Origin: Streptomyces sp. NBC_00377
Lineage (GTDB): Bacteria; Actinomycetota; Actinomycetes; Streptomycetales; Streptomycetaceae
Direction of reading: 5' to 3'
Assembly (NCBI RefSeq): GCF_036075115.1
Contig: NZ_CP107958.1
Span: forward strand, 6,448,001 to 6,512,000
DNA length: 64,000 bases
This document shows positions 8,352-19,157 of the stretch, piece by piece. Below the pieces are notes generated by a model. It was not told where the DNA came from and did not search any database. It saw only the letters and a list, made by a program, of their open reading frames with translations. Each line of letters starts with the position of its first letter. Position 1 is the first letter of the stretch. The translations under genes and the position numbers were made by a program.

Positions 8352-11300
8352 GTGCGTTTCGCACGGGGTGGGTCAGGCGCGGGCAGACGTCGTAGACGCG
8401 GTAGACGCGGGGCAACGGGAGCGACGACGGCCGCTCTGGCCGTCCTGCTGGGTATGTTGGCGCTGCCCGCCCAGGAGGCTGTGGCCTCCTCGCCGGAGGC
8501 GGATCCAACAGCTCTGACCGAAGGGCAGCAGGCCTTGGCCGAGGCCGAGGATTCCGGCCGGCGCGTCGAGGTGGTGGGGGAGCGGACGGACCGGACCACG
8601 GTCTACGCCAACCCCGACGGTTTCACCTTCACGCTGGAGCAGTCTGTCGTCCCCGTACGGGTGGCCAAACCGGACGGTGGCTGGCAGGCGCCGGACGCCA
8701 CTCTCGAGAAGCGTTCCGATGGCTCGGTCGGACCCAAGGCCGCCGCTGTTTCCATCGCCTTCTCGGCGGGAGGCGACAAGGCGCCGCTGGCCCGCATCGA
8801 GGAGCAGGGCAACTCGCTGGAACTCCGGTGGCCGGGCAAGCTGGCCGCACCGAAACTGGACGGTCCCAGCGCCGTGTACGCCGACGTCCTTCCGGGTGTC
8901 GACCTTCAGGTGACCGCGACCCCCGAGAGTTTCCAGCCCGTGTTCGTGGTGAAGACACCGGACGCCGCAGCGAACGAGGAACTGAAGAAGCTCACCTTCG
9001 GGCTCAAGGCCCAGGGACTGGACGTCCGCGAGGGGGCGGCAGGCAACCTCGCAGCCGTCGACGGCAGCGGTCGTACGGTCTTCAAGGCGCCGCCGGCGCG
9101 GATGTGGGACTCGGCGGGCGGGAAGCCGCAGACCTCCGAGGCCACGCCGGGAGCTGCCGGGGCGCAGACACAGCTGATGCGGGCGCAGGCGCTTACCGAG
9201 GAGCCGGTCGCACCGGTCGTGACCTCGGACCCCGCCGAAGTGGCGCCGTCCGGCTCCGGTCTGGAACCCGGCCAGGGCGACAAGGTCACCAAGATGGACG
9301 TCGCCGTCACCAAGGACACCCTGTCGGTCGTGCCGGACACGGCGATGCTCACCAAGTCCCAGGCCTCCGCCTTCCCGCTGTTCATCGACCCGACCGTGAC
9401 CTGGGGCGAGTCCGAGCGGACCTTGCTGCGCAGCGACGGCTACGAGTCGTACGGCTGGGGCAACGGCGACGACGACCAGGGCAAGGGCGCGGGCAAGTGC
9501 GGTACCTGGAGCGGCTATTACTGCGGCCCGGGTTACGTGCAGAAGCTGTACTTCGAGTTCTCCCCGGCGAGCCTGAAGGGCAAGAAGGTCCTCGACGCCA
9601 CCTTCCGGGTGACCGAGCCGTGGGCGTTCCAGTGCGACCCGCGCTGGGTGGACCTCGTCCGTACGAACAACATCTCCTCCGCCACCACCTGGTCCTCACG
9701 GCCGGCTGAGCTGGACCTGATGGTCGACCGGAACGTCTCGGCCGGCCGTGGTTCGCTGTGCGACCCGGACGCCCCGGACGCCCCGATCGAGTTCAACGAC
9801 AGCGCGGACGAAACGAACGAGAACCTCACCTCCACGGTGTCGAACTTCGCGGCGGGTCAGTTCTCCCGGCTGACGCTGGAGATCAAGGCGCACGACGAGT
9901 CCGACCCGTCGGCGTGGAAGCGGTTCAAGAACGACGCCGTGCTCGCGGTGAAGTTCGTGGCGGTGCCCGCCCTTCCGACGGAGGTCGGTCTGGTCACCGG
10001 TACCGGCTACGTCTGCTCCACCAACGCGGCCGACCCTGCCATCGTGTCCGACCCGACCCCGCTCGTCCAGGGAAAGCCGCTTACCGCGCCCGGCGGTTCG
10101 GTGGGAGCGAGTCTGCGCATCCGGTGGCGGGTCGAGAAGTCCAGCGGCACGGCATGGGTCCTGGCCACTCCTGACGTCGACGGCCCGACCTCGGGTTACG
10201 TCGCGAACCAGGTCAAGCAGTCCCGCAGCCTGGCGACCCTCCAGGAGGGCGTGCTGTACCGGCTGAAGGCGTTGACCATGTCCTACTACGACGACGGCAG
10301 CAACCGGCAGAACACCGGTTATACGACGCCGTGTTACTTCAAGGTGGATCCGACGGCTCCCAAGGCGCCGCAGATCGCCGTGGGCACGCCGTACACGGTG
10401 TGCACCGCCAATGACTGCACGGCCCATGGCGGGCCCGCGGTCAAGGGCACGTTCACGTTCAAGCCGGCCACGGATGACACGAACATCGTGGGCTACCAGT
10501 ACCGGCTGTCTGCCAGAGCCGAGTGGACGACCGGGCCGACCGTCCCGACCGGGTCCGTCGTCGTCACGCCCACCAAGGAAGGGCTGAACCGGCTGTACGT
10601 GAGAGCCAAGGACAACGTCGGTCGCTACGGTGCGGAGTCCCTCGTCGACTTCGTGGTCGCCGACGCCGAGAAGCCGGTCGGACAGTGGAACTTCACCGAG
10701 ACGGACGGCGTGGCGGTGGATGCCGCGACGTGGGACGGCGCGGACAACGCGACGCTGGCCGGTGGAGCGGTACGTGACCACCGTGGCCGTCGTGGACTGA
10801 TCACGCACGACGCAGCCGGCGCGGCGTTGGAGACACCGGTGACAGACAAGGGCCTGGTTCTCGACGGCAGCACGGGGTACGCGGCGACATCCGCGACAGT
10901 GCTGGACACCTCCGCCTCCTACACCGTCTCGGCCTGGGTGCGCGTCGACCCCGCTGCTTCACGCACACTCACGGTGCTCAGCCAGGCGCCGGACAGCGCC
11001 GCCCCCTTCACGAAGAAGTACATCCCCTTCGGGCTGTCGTACGCCGCAGACGGCGCCAATACGTGGAGCCTCAGCGTGATGGGCACCGACGGCACTGTGC
11101 GCAAGTCGAGTGCCCCGAAGCCCTCGCCGCGCGGCGTGTGGACGCACGTGGTCGGAGTGCACGACGCGCAGGCTCAGAAGATCAGTCTCTACCTCAATGG
11201 GGTGCTGCAGAGCACCGCCGACTCCGGTACGGCGTACAAGGGGTCGGGACCGCTGCAGATCGGCCGGGGCATCTGGGCCGACACCTACACCGACTACTTC

Positions 11301-12092
11301 AACGGCAGCGTCGACGAGCCCAGGACGTGGCAGCGGGCCCTCTCGGCAGAGGAGGTTGCGGAGGAAGCCAGAACGCTGACCTCGAAGGCGTACGCCGGAG
11401 TGGAACTGGTCGCCGACTGGTCGGCGGATCGAGGTTCCGGCACCACGATTGCCGATACCACCTCCGGTTACGGCAGGTCACTGACTCTGGGTGCTGGTGC
11501 GTCGCTGGACGGTGAGTCGATTCTGCTGGACGGCGTGGACGACGCGGCCACCGCCTCCGGGCCGGTCGTGGACGACACGGGCTCGTTCACCGTCACCGCG
11601 CTGGCAACGCTGGACAGCGCCAAGCTGCTGAGCAAGGACGTGGGCTATACCGGCCAGGCGGTCGGCCAGAAGGCTGCTGACGGATCCGCTTGGGGCTTCT
11701 GGTTCGAGCTCACCGACAAGGTGACCGTGTTGGACCCGGAGACCGCGGAGGAGAAGACGGTCCCCGTGGGTTTCTGGCACTTCGGCCGGCTCGACGCGCA
11801 GGGCGCCTTCAGCGCCGTGACCTCCGAGAAAGAGGCGCTGCTGGACTCCATGGTCCGCATGACCGGTGTCTTCAATGCACAGGACGGCACGATCAGCCTC
11901 TACCTGGGAGCCGTCCAGAACGGCGACGACAAGGCGTTCACCGCCAAGGCCGGCTCGGGTGAGTTCGCGGTGGGCAAGGGCTTCACCGGCAGTGCATGGC
12001 AGCACTACCTGCCCGGACGGATTGCGGAGGTCCGTCTGTGGGCGGGTGCGATGACCGGCTCCGATCAGGTCGAAGAGACCGTGGGCGACTGA
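8352..12092 (+). CDS. Secreted LamG-type (jellyroll) protein preceding the RHS gene
   Basis: 1246 aa from GTG 8352, with a GGGGGCGGGG purine block upstream. The N-terminus has an Arg-rich stretch (RRRRRGRRG) followed by a hydrophobic signal segment ending near AQEAVASS, which suggests export. Residues ~340-450 (FPLFIDPTVTWGESE onward, with YVQKLYFEFSPASLKGKKV) match the DNRLRE-type carbohydrate-binding-like domain often found in these proteins. Two LamG-like jellyroll segments follow at about 810-1015 (LVLDGSTGYAATSA, YTVSAWVRVDP, ISLYLNGVLQST) and 1030-1235 (ILLDGVDDAATASG, ISLYLGAVQ). This protein regularly precedes RHS toxins in Streptomyces and may help display or anchor them; that role is inference. 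Confidence 0.8.
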   Translation: MRFARGGSGAGRRRRRGRRGATGATTAALAVLLGMLALPAQEAVASSPEADPTALTEGQQALAEAEDSGRRVEVVGERTDRTTVYANPDGFTFTLEQSVVPVRVAKPDGGWQAPDATLEKRSDGSVGPKAAAVSIAFSAGGDKAPLARIEEQGNSLELRWPGKLAAPKLDGPSAVYADVLPGVDLQVTATPESFQPVFVVKTPDAAANEELKKLTFGLKAQGLDVREGAAGNLAAVDGSGRTVFKAPPARMWDSAGGKPQTSEATPGAAGAQTQLMRAQALTEEPVAPVVTSDPAEVAPSGSGLEPGQGDKVTKMDVAVTKDTLSVVPDTAMLTKSQASAFPLFIDPTVTWGESERTLLRSDGYESYGWGNGDDDQGKGAGKCGTWSGYYCGPGYVQKLYFEFSPASLKGKKVLDATFRVTEPWAFQCDPRWVDLVRTNNISSATTWSSRPAELDLMVDRNVSAGRGSLCDPDAPDAPIEFNDSADETNENLTSTVSNFAAGQFSRLTLEIKAHDESDPSAWKRFKNDAVLAVKFVAVPALPTEVGLVTGTGYVCSTNAADPAIVSDPTPLVQGKPLTAPGGSVGASLRIRWRVEKSSGTAWVLATPDVDGPTSGYVANQVKQSRSLATLQEGVLYRLKALTMSYYDDGSNRQNTGYTTPCYFKVDPTAPKAPQIAVGTPYTVCTANDCTAHGGPAVKGTFTFKPATDDTNIVGYQYRLSARAEWTTGPTVPTGSVVVTPTKEGLNRLYVRAKDNVGRYGAESLVDFVVADAEKPVGQWNFTETDGVAVDAATWDGADNATLAGGAVRDHRGRRGLITHDAAGAALETPVTDKGLVLDGSTGYAATSATVLDTSASYTVSAWVRVDPAASRTLTVLSQAPDSAAPFTKKYIPFGLSYAADGANTWSLSVMGTDGTVRKSSAPKPSPRGVWTHVVGVHDAQAQKISLYLNGVLQSTADSGTAYKGSGPLQIGRGIWADTYTDYFNGSVDEPRTWQRALSAEEVAEEARTLTSKAYAGVELVADWSADRGSGTTIADTTSGYGRSLTLGAGASLDGESILLDGVDDAATASGPVVDDTGSFTVTALATLDSAKLLSKDVGYTGQAVGQKAADGSAWGFWFELTDKVTVLDPETAEEKTVPVGFWHFGRLDAQGAFSAVTSEKEALLDSMVRMTGVFNAQDGTISLYLGAVQNGDDKAFTAKAGSGEFAVGKGFTGSAWQHYLPGRIAEVRLWAGAMTGSDQVEETVGD

Positions 12093-12229
12093 CGGCAGAG
12101 GTGAGGGCTGCCCCGAGGGGCGCCCTCACCCACAGGTGCACGCAGGCCCGTCGGCGCGGCGACCTGCTGATTCTTCTCCGAACCGGACCGGGTGGGACGA
12201 AACACATGAAGCTTGGCAGGGGCACCTCA

Positions 12230-15200
12230 ATGCGAGAGGGTGACATGACACGGCATCGAGCCGTTCGGCTCTTGGTGCAATCGCTGGCACTGGCGCTCAT
12301 CGTGCCCCTGGGTGCGGCCCAAGTGGCGCAGGCCACCGAGTCGTCGGGTCTGGGGCGCCCCGACGTGCCCAAGTCGCGGGTGAGCAAGGTGGAGGCGTTC
12401 CGGGGCCCGGGCGCGAAGGAGGCCCGGGCGCAGGTCGCGCGGGACAGGAAGACCAACAAGGGACAGTCCGACGCGGCCCGCGCCCAGCAGTCGGCGGCCT
12501 GGCCGGCAAAGGGTGCGGCGACGCTCGGCCTGGCGGGTGGCAGAACAACCGGCGTCGAGCCCGGCGGCCTGCCGGTCACCATCACTCCGCCCAAGGGTGG
12601 CGCAGCCGCGGTGAGCGGGGAAGGGCGCGTCACAGTCCTGGACCAGAAGGCAGCCCGCGCGGCAGGCGTCACCGGCGTGCTCCTCACCATGGCCGCGGAC
12701 AGCGCCGGCAGCGCCGAAGTCAGCGTCGGCTACGGCGGCTTCGCCTCCGCCGTCGGCGGCGGCTGGTCGCAGCGCCTGCGCCTGGTGCAGCTTCCCGGGT
12801 GCGCGCTGACGACGCCGGAGAAGAAGGAGTGCCGCACTCAGCGTTTTCTGATCTCGGACAACGACTTCGCCCACCAGTCGGTGTCGGCGAAGGTGAGCAT
12901 CGCGGGAGACGCGGACGGCCCGTCGACCCAACTCCTGAAGACCGCTACCAGCGCCGCCCCCGCCACCACCGTGCTGGCCGTCACCGCCGCGGCAGCAGGC
13001 TCGGGGGAGTCCCCCAAGGGCACCGGAAACTACTCGGCCACCCCGTTGTCGGCGTCCTCGTCATGGGAGGCGGGCGGCAGTTCGGGCTCGTTCACCTGGT
13101 CCTACGACTTCTCGCTGCCCCCGGCGGCGGCCGGCCCGCAGCCGCCGCTGTCACTCTCGTACGATTCGGGCAGCGTGGACGGCCGTACCGCCACCTCCAA
13201 CAACCAGGGCACCTCGGTCGGTGAGGGATTCGGGCTCACCGAGTCCTACATCGAGCGGTCCTACGGTTCGTGTGACGACGACGGACACGACGACGTCTTC
13301 GACCTCTGCTGGAAGTACGACAACGCCCGCGTGGTGCTCAACGGCAGAGCCTCGCGGCTGGTCAAGGTCGACGACGCCCAGTGGCGGCTCGAGAACGACG
13401 ACGCGTCGAAGGTGACGCGCTCGACGGGCGCGGACAACGGCGACGACAACGGCGAGTACTGGACCGTGGTCAGCGGTGACGGCACGAAGTACGTGTTCGG
13501 CCTGGACAAGCTGGACGGCGCGGACACCCAGCGCACCAACTCCGTGGCGACCGTGCCGGTCTTCGGCGACGACTCCGGGGAGCCCGGCTACTCCGGGGGC
13601 GACGCGTTCGGCGACCGCGCGCTCACCCAGGCCTGGCGGTGGAACCTCGACTACGTCGAGGACACCCGAGCCAACGCGGCCACCTACTGGTACACGAAGG
13701 AATCGAACTACTACAAGAAGAACAAGTCCGAGACCGCGAACGCCTCCTACACACGCGGCGGCTATCTGAGTCGGATCGAGTACGGCCTGCGCAAGGGCGC
13801 GCTGTTCACCGACAAGGCGGACGCCAAGGTCACTTTCGGTTACGCCGAGCGCTGCACCGCGTCGGACTGCTCGAGCCTGACCAAGGACACCTCGGACAAT
13901 TGGCCGGACGTCCCGTTCGACGCGATCTGCTCCAAGGACGACGACGAGTGCAACGCGGCCGGCCCGGCCTTCTTCTCCCGTAAGCGTCTGACCGGGATCG
14001 ACACCTTCTCCTACAACGCCACCAGCACCGCGTACGACCCGGTCGACTCCTGGGACCTGACCGAGGAGTACCTGGACGGTGGGGACATCGGTGACAGCTC
14101 CGACCAGGTCCTGACGCTGAAGTCCCTCAAGAGGACGGCGAGGGCCGGCGACACCGCCGTCGCCCTCGATCCCGTCGCGTTCACCTACCAGATGCGTCCC
14201 AACCGCGTCGACGCGACGGACGACATCCTGCCCCTGACCCGCCCGCGCATCTCCACCGTCACCTCCGAGACCGGTGCGATCACCAGAGTCACCCTGTCCG
14301 GCGAGGAATGCGTGCGCAGCCAGGTGCTGAGTGCGGCGCCCGACTCCAACACCCGTTCGTGCTACCCCCAGTTCTGGCACGTCAACGGCGCTGAGAACGC
14401 CTCGATCGACTGGTTCCACAAGTACCGCGTGCTTGCCGTGACTGCCTCGGACCCCACCGCCGCCAATGAGGCGGTCGAGCACGCCTACTCGTACAGCGGT
14501 GCGGCTTGGGCCTACGGCGACGACCCGTTCGTGAAGAAGGAAGAGCGCACCTGGTCCGAGTGGCGTGGATACGCGCAGGTCACGGCGTGGACGGGCGCGA
14601 CGGACGTGACGCGCTCCCGCACGGTCTCCCTCTATCTCCAGGGCATGCACGGCGACCGAAAGGGCGACGGCACCACCAAATCCGTCTCCGTGGCTCCCCT
14701 GGCGACACCGGCCCTCGGCGCGGCGTCGATCACCGACAAGAGCGAATACGCGGGGCGGTTGCGCGAACAGGTCGTCTACGACCGTTCCACAGCCGTCTCG
14801 GCCACGGTCGAGGACCCGTGGTCGCAGGAGACCGCCCGGCAGACCCCACCCGGAGCCGGGGACCACGTCGCCCGCTACGTACGCACGGAAAAGGCGCACG
14901 GGTACACCTACCTGACGGCGTCGCAGACCTGGCGCGAACGTCTCACGAGCACGTCGTTCGACAGCTATGGCATGCCGATCACCGTCGACGACTCCGGCCA
15001 GGTGGGCAAGGCGTCGGACGAGACCTGCACGCGCACCTGGTACGCCCGCAACGCAGACCTCGGCATCATCAGCCCGGTCTCCCGCACCCGTACCGTCGCC
15101 CGTACCTGCGCGACGGCGGACGCCTCGATGACCCTGCCCGCGTCCGTGGATCCGGCCAAGCCGGCGCGAGGCGATGTGATCGCGGACGTCAGCACGGTCT

Positions 15201-18200
15201 ACGACACCGCGAACGCCACAGCGTGGTCGGCGACGCAGAAGCCCACCAAGGGCCTGGCGACGTGGACCGGCCGCGCCACCGGCTACGCGCCCACCGCCGA
15301 CACCAACGGCGACCGGCTGCCGAGCGGCTGGCAGAAGATCTCCACCACGACGTACGACACACTCGGGCGCCCCCTGAGCGTCAGTGACGCGACCACGAAC
15401 GCCCCCACCTCCCTCGCGTACACCCCCGTCGACGCAGGGCCGCTGACCAAGACCATCACCACCGACCCCAAGACGTACAAGACGGTCAGCTTCCTGGACC
15501 CTCGCCGCGGCCAGCCGTTGCGCATCTACGACGTCAACAGCAAGAAGACCGAGCTGAGCTACGACGCCCTTGGCCGCATCACCCAGGTGTGGCTTCCCAA
15601 CAGGATCAGCGGCAGCCAGGCCCCCAACCAGAAGTTCGCCTACCACCTGGACAACGCCAAGGCCTCGTGGGTCTCGTCCTCGTCGTTGAAAAAGGACGGC
15701 GAGACCTACAACACCAGCTACACGCTGTACGACGCGCTGCTCAGGCCCCTCCAGACCCAGTCACCGTCGCCGCTGGGCGGCCGGCTGCTGACGGACACGC
15801 GGTACGACACGCGCGGTCTCGCGTACGAGACGTACGCCGGCATCTTCGACAACACCAGCACGCCCAATGGCACGTACACCCGCGCCGAGTACGGCGAGGC
15901 GCCCCAGCAGACGGGGACGGTGTTCGACGGAGCCGGCCGCGCCACCGTCTCCAGCCTGTACGTCTTCGGAGTCAAGAAGTGGTCCACGACGACCGGCTAC
16001 ACCGGCGACTCCGTGGCGACGACGGCACTCGAAGGCGGCTCGGCCCAGCGGACGATCACGGACGTACGAGGCTGGACGACAGAGACACGGCAGTACGCGA
16101 GCACGAGCCCGGCCGACACGGCCTTCGGCACCACGCCCGGAGCCCCCTACACCTCCACGAAGCTGACCTACGGCCTGGACGGCCAACAGGAGACGCTCAC
16201 GGGCCCCGACGGCGCCAAGTGGTCGTACGGCTATGACCTGTTCGGCCGCCAAGCCGTCGCAGTCGACCCTGACAAGGGGACCACCACCACCGAGTACGAC
16301 GTCCTCGACCGCCCGGTCAAGTCCACGGACTCACGCGGCAAGTCGGTGCTGACCGGTTACGACGAGCTGGGCCGCGTCACCGGTACCTGGGAAAGCTCCA
16401 AGGCGGACGCCAACCTGCTCACCGGCTTCACCTACGACGCGCCCCTCAAGGGCCTGCCGACTTCCTCCACCCGATACGTGGGCGGCAAGTCGGGCGCGGC
16501 GTACACGCAGACCGTCACCGCGTACGACGACCTGGGCCGTGCCACCGCCACCCAGCTGGACCTGCCGCAGAGCGACCCGTTCGTGAAGGCGGGTTCCCCC
16601 GCCACGCTGGCGTACGAGACGTACTACAACATCGACGGCACCCTCAAGCAGACGAAGGACCCCGCACTCGGAGGACTGCCGGCCGAGCGCGTCGACTACG
16701 ACTACGACGCGGTGGGTGACCTGACCTCGATAGCCGGGGCCACCGGCTACCTGCTGGACGTGGACTACTCGGCTCTCGCACAACCTCAGCTCCTGACGCT
16801 GGGCACGGGCGGCACCGGAAACAAGAGCGTCTACGTCGCCAACGACTTCGAGGAGGGCACCGGTCGCCAGACCCGCAGCCATGTGACGGACCAGACTCAC
16901 GGCTACATGCTGCAGGACCTCAACTACACCTATGACCAGACCGGCAATGTCACCGCGATCAGCGATCCGACCCTTCTGGGCGGAAGCAGCTCGGCCGACA
17001 CGCAGTGCTTCGCCTACGACGCCCATCAGCGCCTGACCGAGGCGTGGACGCCCGCTTCGCAGAAGTGCTCCGACACCCGGAGCGCGTCGAGTCTGTCCGG
17101 CCCGGCCCCGTACTGGTCGAGCTACGAGTACAACACCGCCGGCCAGCGGACCGGTGAGACGGTCCACAAGAGCAGCGGCGACACGAAGACGACCTACTGC
17201 TACACCAGCACCGCACAGCCGCACACCTTGACCGGCACCACGACCAAGGCCGACTGCAAGGCCCCGGAGCGCGTCTACGACTACGACAAGGCCGGCAACA
17301 GCTGGCACCGCCCGGGAGCTCGCGCAACCCAGACCCTCGACTGGTCGGCCGAGGGCAAGCTGAGCAAGCTCACGGAGAACGGGACGTCGACCGACTACCT
17401 GTACTCCGCCGACGGCAACCTGCTGGTCCGTAACACGGGGAGCGGCGAGCGCGTTCTCTACGCCGGCTCCACCGAACTGCACCTTCGCGCCAACGGCAGC
17501 ATGTGGGCGCAGCGTTACTACGCAGCCGGTGACGTCACAGCAGCCGTCCGAACCAACCAGTCGGGCACCAACAAGCTCAGTTACCTGACGGGCGACCACC
17601 ACAACACCTCATCCCTGTCCCTCAACCCGGATGCCGCCCAGACCTTCACCAAGCGCTACATGACGCCGTTCGGGAACGACCGCGGCGCACCGCTCTACGG
17701 TCCCTGGCCTGATGACAAGGGTTTCCTCGGAAAGACAAGGGACACGACCACTGGCTTGACCCACGTCGGGGCCCGCGAATACGACCCGGGCATCGGCCAG
17801 TTCATCAGCGTCGACCCCATCTTGGCAGCTGACCAGCCACAGTCCCTCAACGGCTACAGCTATGCCAACAACAACCCGGTCACGGGCAGTGATCCGACCG
17901 GGCTCTGGTGCGACAGCTGCAACAACGGTGCCGGCTGGACCCGTCCCGACGGAGGCACGACAGGCGATCCGGACGGGGGGAAAAACTCAGACGGCACTGT
18001 ACGCGGAACACCGAACGGCGGCAGTGGCGGCAGCGGCACAGCTTCCACAAGCGGTACCACGAGTACCACGCCAACAGCCGCGGAACAGTATCGCTGTAAC
18101 TTCCTCGGATGCGAGGCGCGCGAAAACCCGGCTAGGTACTGTCAGCACAACCCCGTGTTCTGCAAGATAACTTCCTATGGTCCCGCCTTTGAGCAGATAG

Positions 18201-19156
18201 CTAAGAAGTCATGGGAAGCAGAGAAGGATGTTCTTGGGATTGGGGCCTTTGAGGACTGCAAAAATGGCGACGCCATGGCATGCGTGGAGCTCGCGAAGGA
18301 CGCCATATTCGCCGCCAAGCTGAAGTTGTTCGAGCAGGCGATCGCGAACGGGGTAATGCGTCTCGCCGATTGCAAGTGTTTCCTGGCGGGCACAAAGGTC
18401 CTCATGGCCGACGGGGCGACCAAGGAAATCGAAGATGTGCGGGTCGGTGACATGGTTCTCGCCACTGACCCCAGGACGGGCAAATCGAGCACCCGTAAAG
18501 TCACTCGCCTTATAGCTACAGAAGATGACAAGTACTTCAATAAGCTATCTATAGCGACTGAAAAGGGTACTAAAACCCTTATTGCAACTCATGGGCATCC
18601 GTTCTGGTCGCCTTCGGAGGGCGACTGGGTCGAGGCTGGAGACCTCGCCGCTGGCATGACCCTGCTCAGTGACGACGGCAGTCGTGTGGAGGTCACAGCC
18701 AACCACCCCTTTGTTGAGCGCGCTCGCACTTACAACCTCACGGTCGACGACCTTCACACGTACTATGTGCTGGCGGGCGAGACTCCGGTCCTGGTTCACA
18801 ACAGTGGATGTGACGTCGCGTTGGGGCCGGGCGGGGGTTCTGCTGACGCCCTGGAGGGCTTCACTTCGACCAAGCCGGAGACTGAGTTTGTCTTTGATTC
18901 GGGCTCGGGAAGATTTCTGGCGGGAGACCGTGAGCGTATTCCTGGAGGCCTCAGCCCGCACGAACAGCTGGCTGAAAAGGCGGGCATGGATAAAGGGACG
19001 GTCCTGGGTGGCACGCTCTTCCGGGACAATGGGCGCCTTGTTTTCACGGAAAACAGTGGCCACTATGGCCACAGATGGACAGACTCCACGCGTCAGCAGT
19101 TCCAGAAGTTCATGACTGAGCAAGGGATTGACTTCGATTACAGGCCATGGGGTTGA
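12230..19156 (+). CDS. RHS-repeat polymorphic toxin with HINT pretoxin domain
   Basis: About 2308 aa from ATG 12230 (AGGGG 7 nt upstream); ATG 12206 and 12245 are in-frame alternatives. A signal peptide follows (AVRLLVQSLALALIVPLGAAQVAQA region). An RHS/YD shell then runs for most of the length, with many YDxxGR-type repeats. The conserved RHS core is at ~17756-17905 (GAREYDPGIGQFISVDPI, YANNNPVTGSDPTGLW). A HINT domain starts at Cys in CFLAGTKVLMADG (near 18377) and ends at VLVHNSG (near 18803). The last ~110 residues are a separate toxin module (FVFDSGSGRFLAG, GGLSPHEQLAEKAG, SGHYGHRWTDSTRQQF) that recalls polymorphic toxin type 43 domains, tentatively. From about 18100 the DNA is clearly more AT-rich than the RHS body, a sign of exchanged C-terminal modules. 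Confidence 0.85.
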   Translation: MREGDMTRHRAVRLLVQSLALALIVPLGAAQVAQATESSGLGRPDVPKSRVSKVEAFRGPGAKEARAQVARDRKTNKGQSDAARAQQSAAWPAKGAATLGLAGGRTTGVEPGGLPVTITPPKGGAAAVSGEGRVTVLDQKAARAAGVTGVLLTMAADSAGSAEVSVGYGGFASAVGGGWSQRLRLVQLPGCALTTPEKKECRTQRFLISDNDFAHQSVSAKVSIAGDADGPSTQLLKTATSAAPATTVLAVTAAAAGSGESPKGTGNYSATPLSASSSWEAGGSSGSFTWSYDFSLPPAAAGPQPPLSLSYDSGSVDGRTATSNNQGTSVGEGFGLTESYIERSYGSCDDDGHDDVFDLCWKYDNARVVLNGRASRLVKVDDAQWRLENDDASKVTRSTGADNGDDNGEYWTVVSGDGTKYVFGLDKLDGADTQRTNSVATVPVFGDDSGEPGYSGGDAFGDRALTQAWRWNLDYVEDTRANAATYWYTKESNYYKKNKSETANASYTRGGYLSRIEYGLRKGALFTDKADAKVTFGYAERCTASDCSSLTKDTSDNWPDVPFDAICSKDDDECNAAGPAFFSRKRLTGIDTFSYNATSTAYDPVDSWDLTEEYLDGGDIGDSSDQVLTLKSLKRTARAGDTAVALDPVAFTYQMRPNRVDATDDILPLTRPRISTVTSETGAITRVTLSGEECVRSQVLSAAPDSNTRSCYPQFWHVNGAENASIDWFHKYRVLAVTASDPTAANEAVEHAYSYSGAAWAYGDDPFVKKEERTWSEWRGYAQVTAWTGATDVTRSRTVSLYLQGMHGDRKGDGTTKSVSVAPLATPALGAASITDKSEYAGRLREQVVYDRSTAVSATVEDPWSQETARQTPPGAGDHVARYVRTEKAHGYTYLTASQTWRERLTSTSFDSYGMPITVDDSGQVGKASDETCTRTWYARNADLGIISPVSRTRTVARTCATADASMTLPASVDPAKPARGDVIADVSTVYDTANATAWSATQKPTKGLATWTGRATGYAPTADTNGDRLPSGWQKISTTTYDTLGRPLSVSDATTNAPTSLAYTPVDAGPLTKTITTDPKTYKTVSFLDPRRGQPLRIYDVNSKKTELSYDALGRITQVWLPNRISGSQAPNQKFAYHLDNAKASWVSSSSLKKDGETYNTSYTLYDALLRPLQTQSPSPLGGRLLTDTRYDTRGLAYETYAGIFDNTSTPNGTYTRAEYGEAPQQTGTVFDGAGRATVSSLYVFGVKKWSTTTGYTGDSVATTALEGGSAQRTITDVRGWTTETRQYASTSPADTAFGTTPGAPYTSTKLTYGLDGQQETLTGPDGAKWSYGYDLFGRQAVAVDPDKGTTTTEYDVLDRPVKSTDSRGKSVLTGYDELGRVTGTWESSKADANLLTGFTYDAPLKGLPTSSTRYVGGKSGAAYTQTVTAYDDLGRATATQLDLPQSDPFVKAGSPATLAYETYYNIDGTLKQTKDPALGGLPAERVDYDYDAVGDLTSIAGATGYLLDVDYSALAQPQLLTLGTGGTGNKSVYVANDFEEGTGRQTRSHVTDQTHGYMLQDLNYTYDQTGNVTAISDPTLLGGSSSADTQCFAYDAHQRLTEAWTPASQKCSDTRSASSLSGPAPYWSSYEYNTAGQRTGETVHKSSGDTKTTYCYTSTAQPHTLTGTTTKADCKAPERVYDYDKAGNSWHRPGARATQTLDWSAEGKLSKLTENGTSTDYLYSADGNLLVRNTGSGERVLYAGSTELHLRANGSMWAQRYYAAGDVTAAVRTNQSGTNKLSYLTGDHHNTSSLSLNPDAAQTFTKRYMTPFGNDRGAPLYGPWPDDKGFLGKTRDTTTGLTHVGAREYDPGIGQFISVDPILAADQPQSLNGYSYANNNPVTGSDPTGLWCDSCNNGAGWTRPDGGTTGDPDGGKNSDGTVRGTPNGGSGGSGTASTSGTTSTTPTAAEQYRCNFLGCEARENPARYCQHNPVFCKITSYGPAFEQIAKKSWEAEKDVLGIGAFEDCKNGDAMACVELAKDAIFAAKLKLFEQAIANGVMRLADCKCFLAGTKVLMADGATKEIEDVRVGDMVLATDPRTGKSSTRKVTRLIATEDDKYFNKLSIATEKGTKTLIATHGHPFWSPSEGDWVEAGDLAAGMTLLSDDGSRVEVTANHPFVERARTYNLTVDDLHTYYVLAGETPVLVHNSGCDVALGPGGGSADALEGFTSTKPETEFVFDSGSGRFLAGDRERIPGGLSPHEQLAEKAGMDKGTVLGGTLFRDNGRLVFTENSGHYGHRWTDSTRQQFQKFMTEQGIDFDYRPWG

Positions 19157-19157
19157 G

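Noticed and set aside
18377..18803. Intein in the RHS protein
   Set aside because: The HINT-fold segment is a pretoxin processing domain directly before the toxin tip; no C-terminal extein with a splice junction residue pattern or homing endonuclease is seen.
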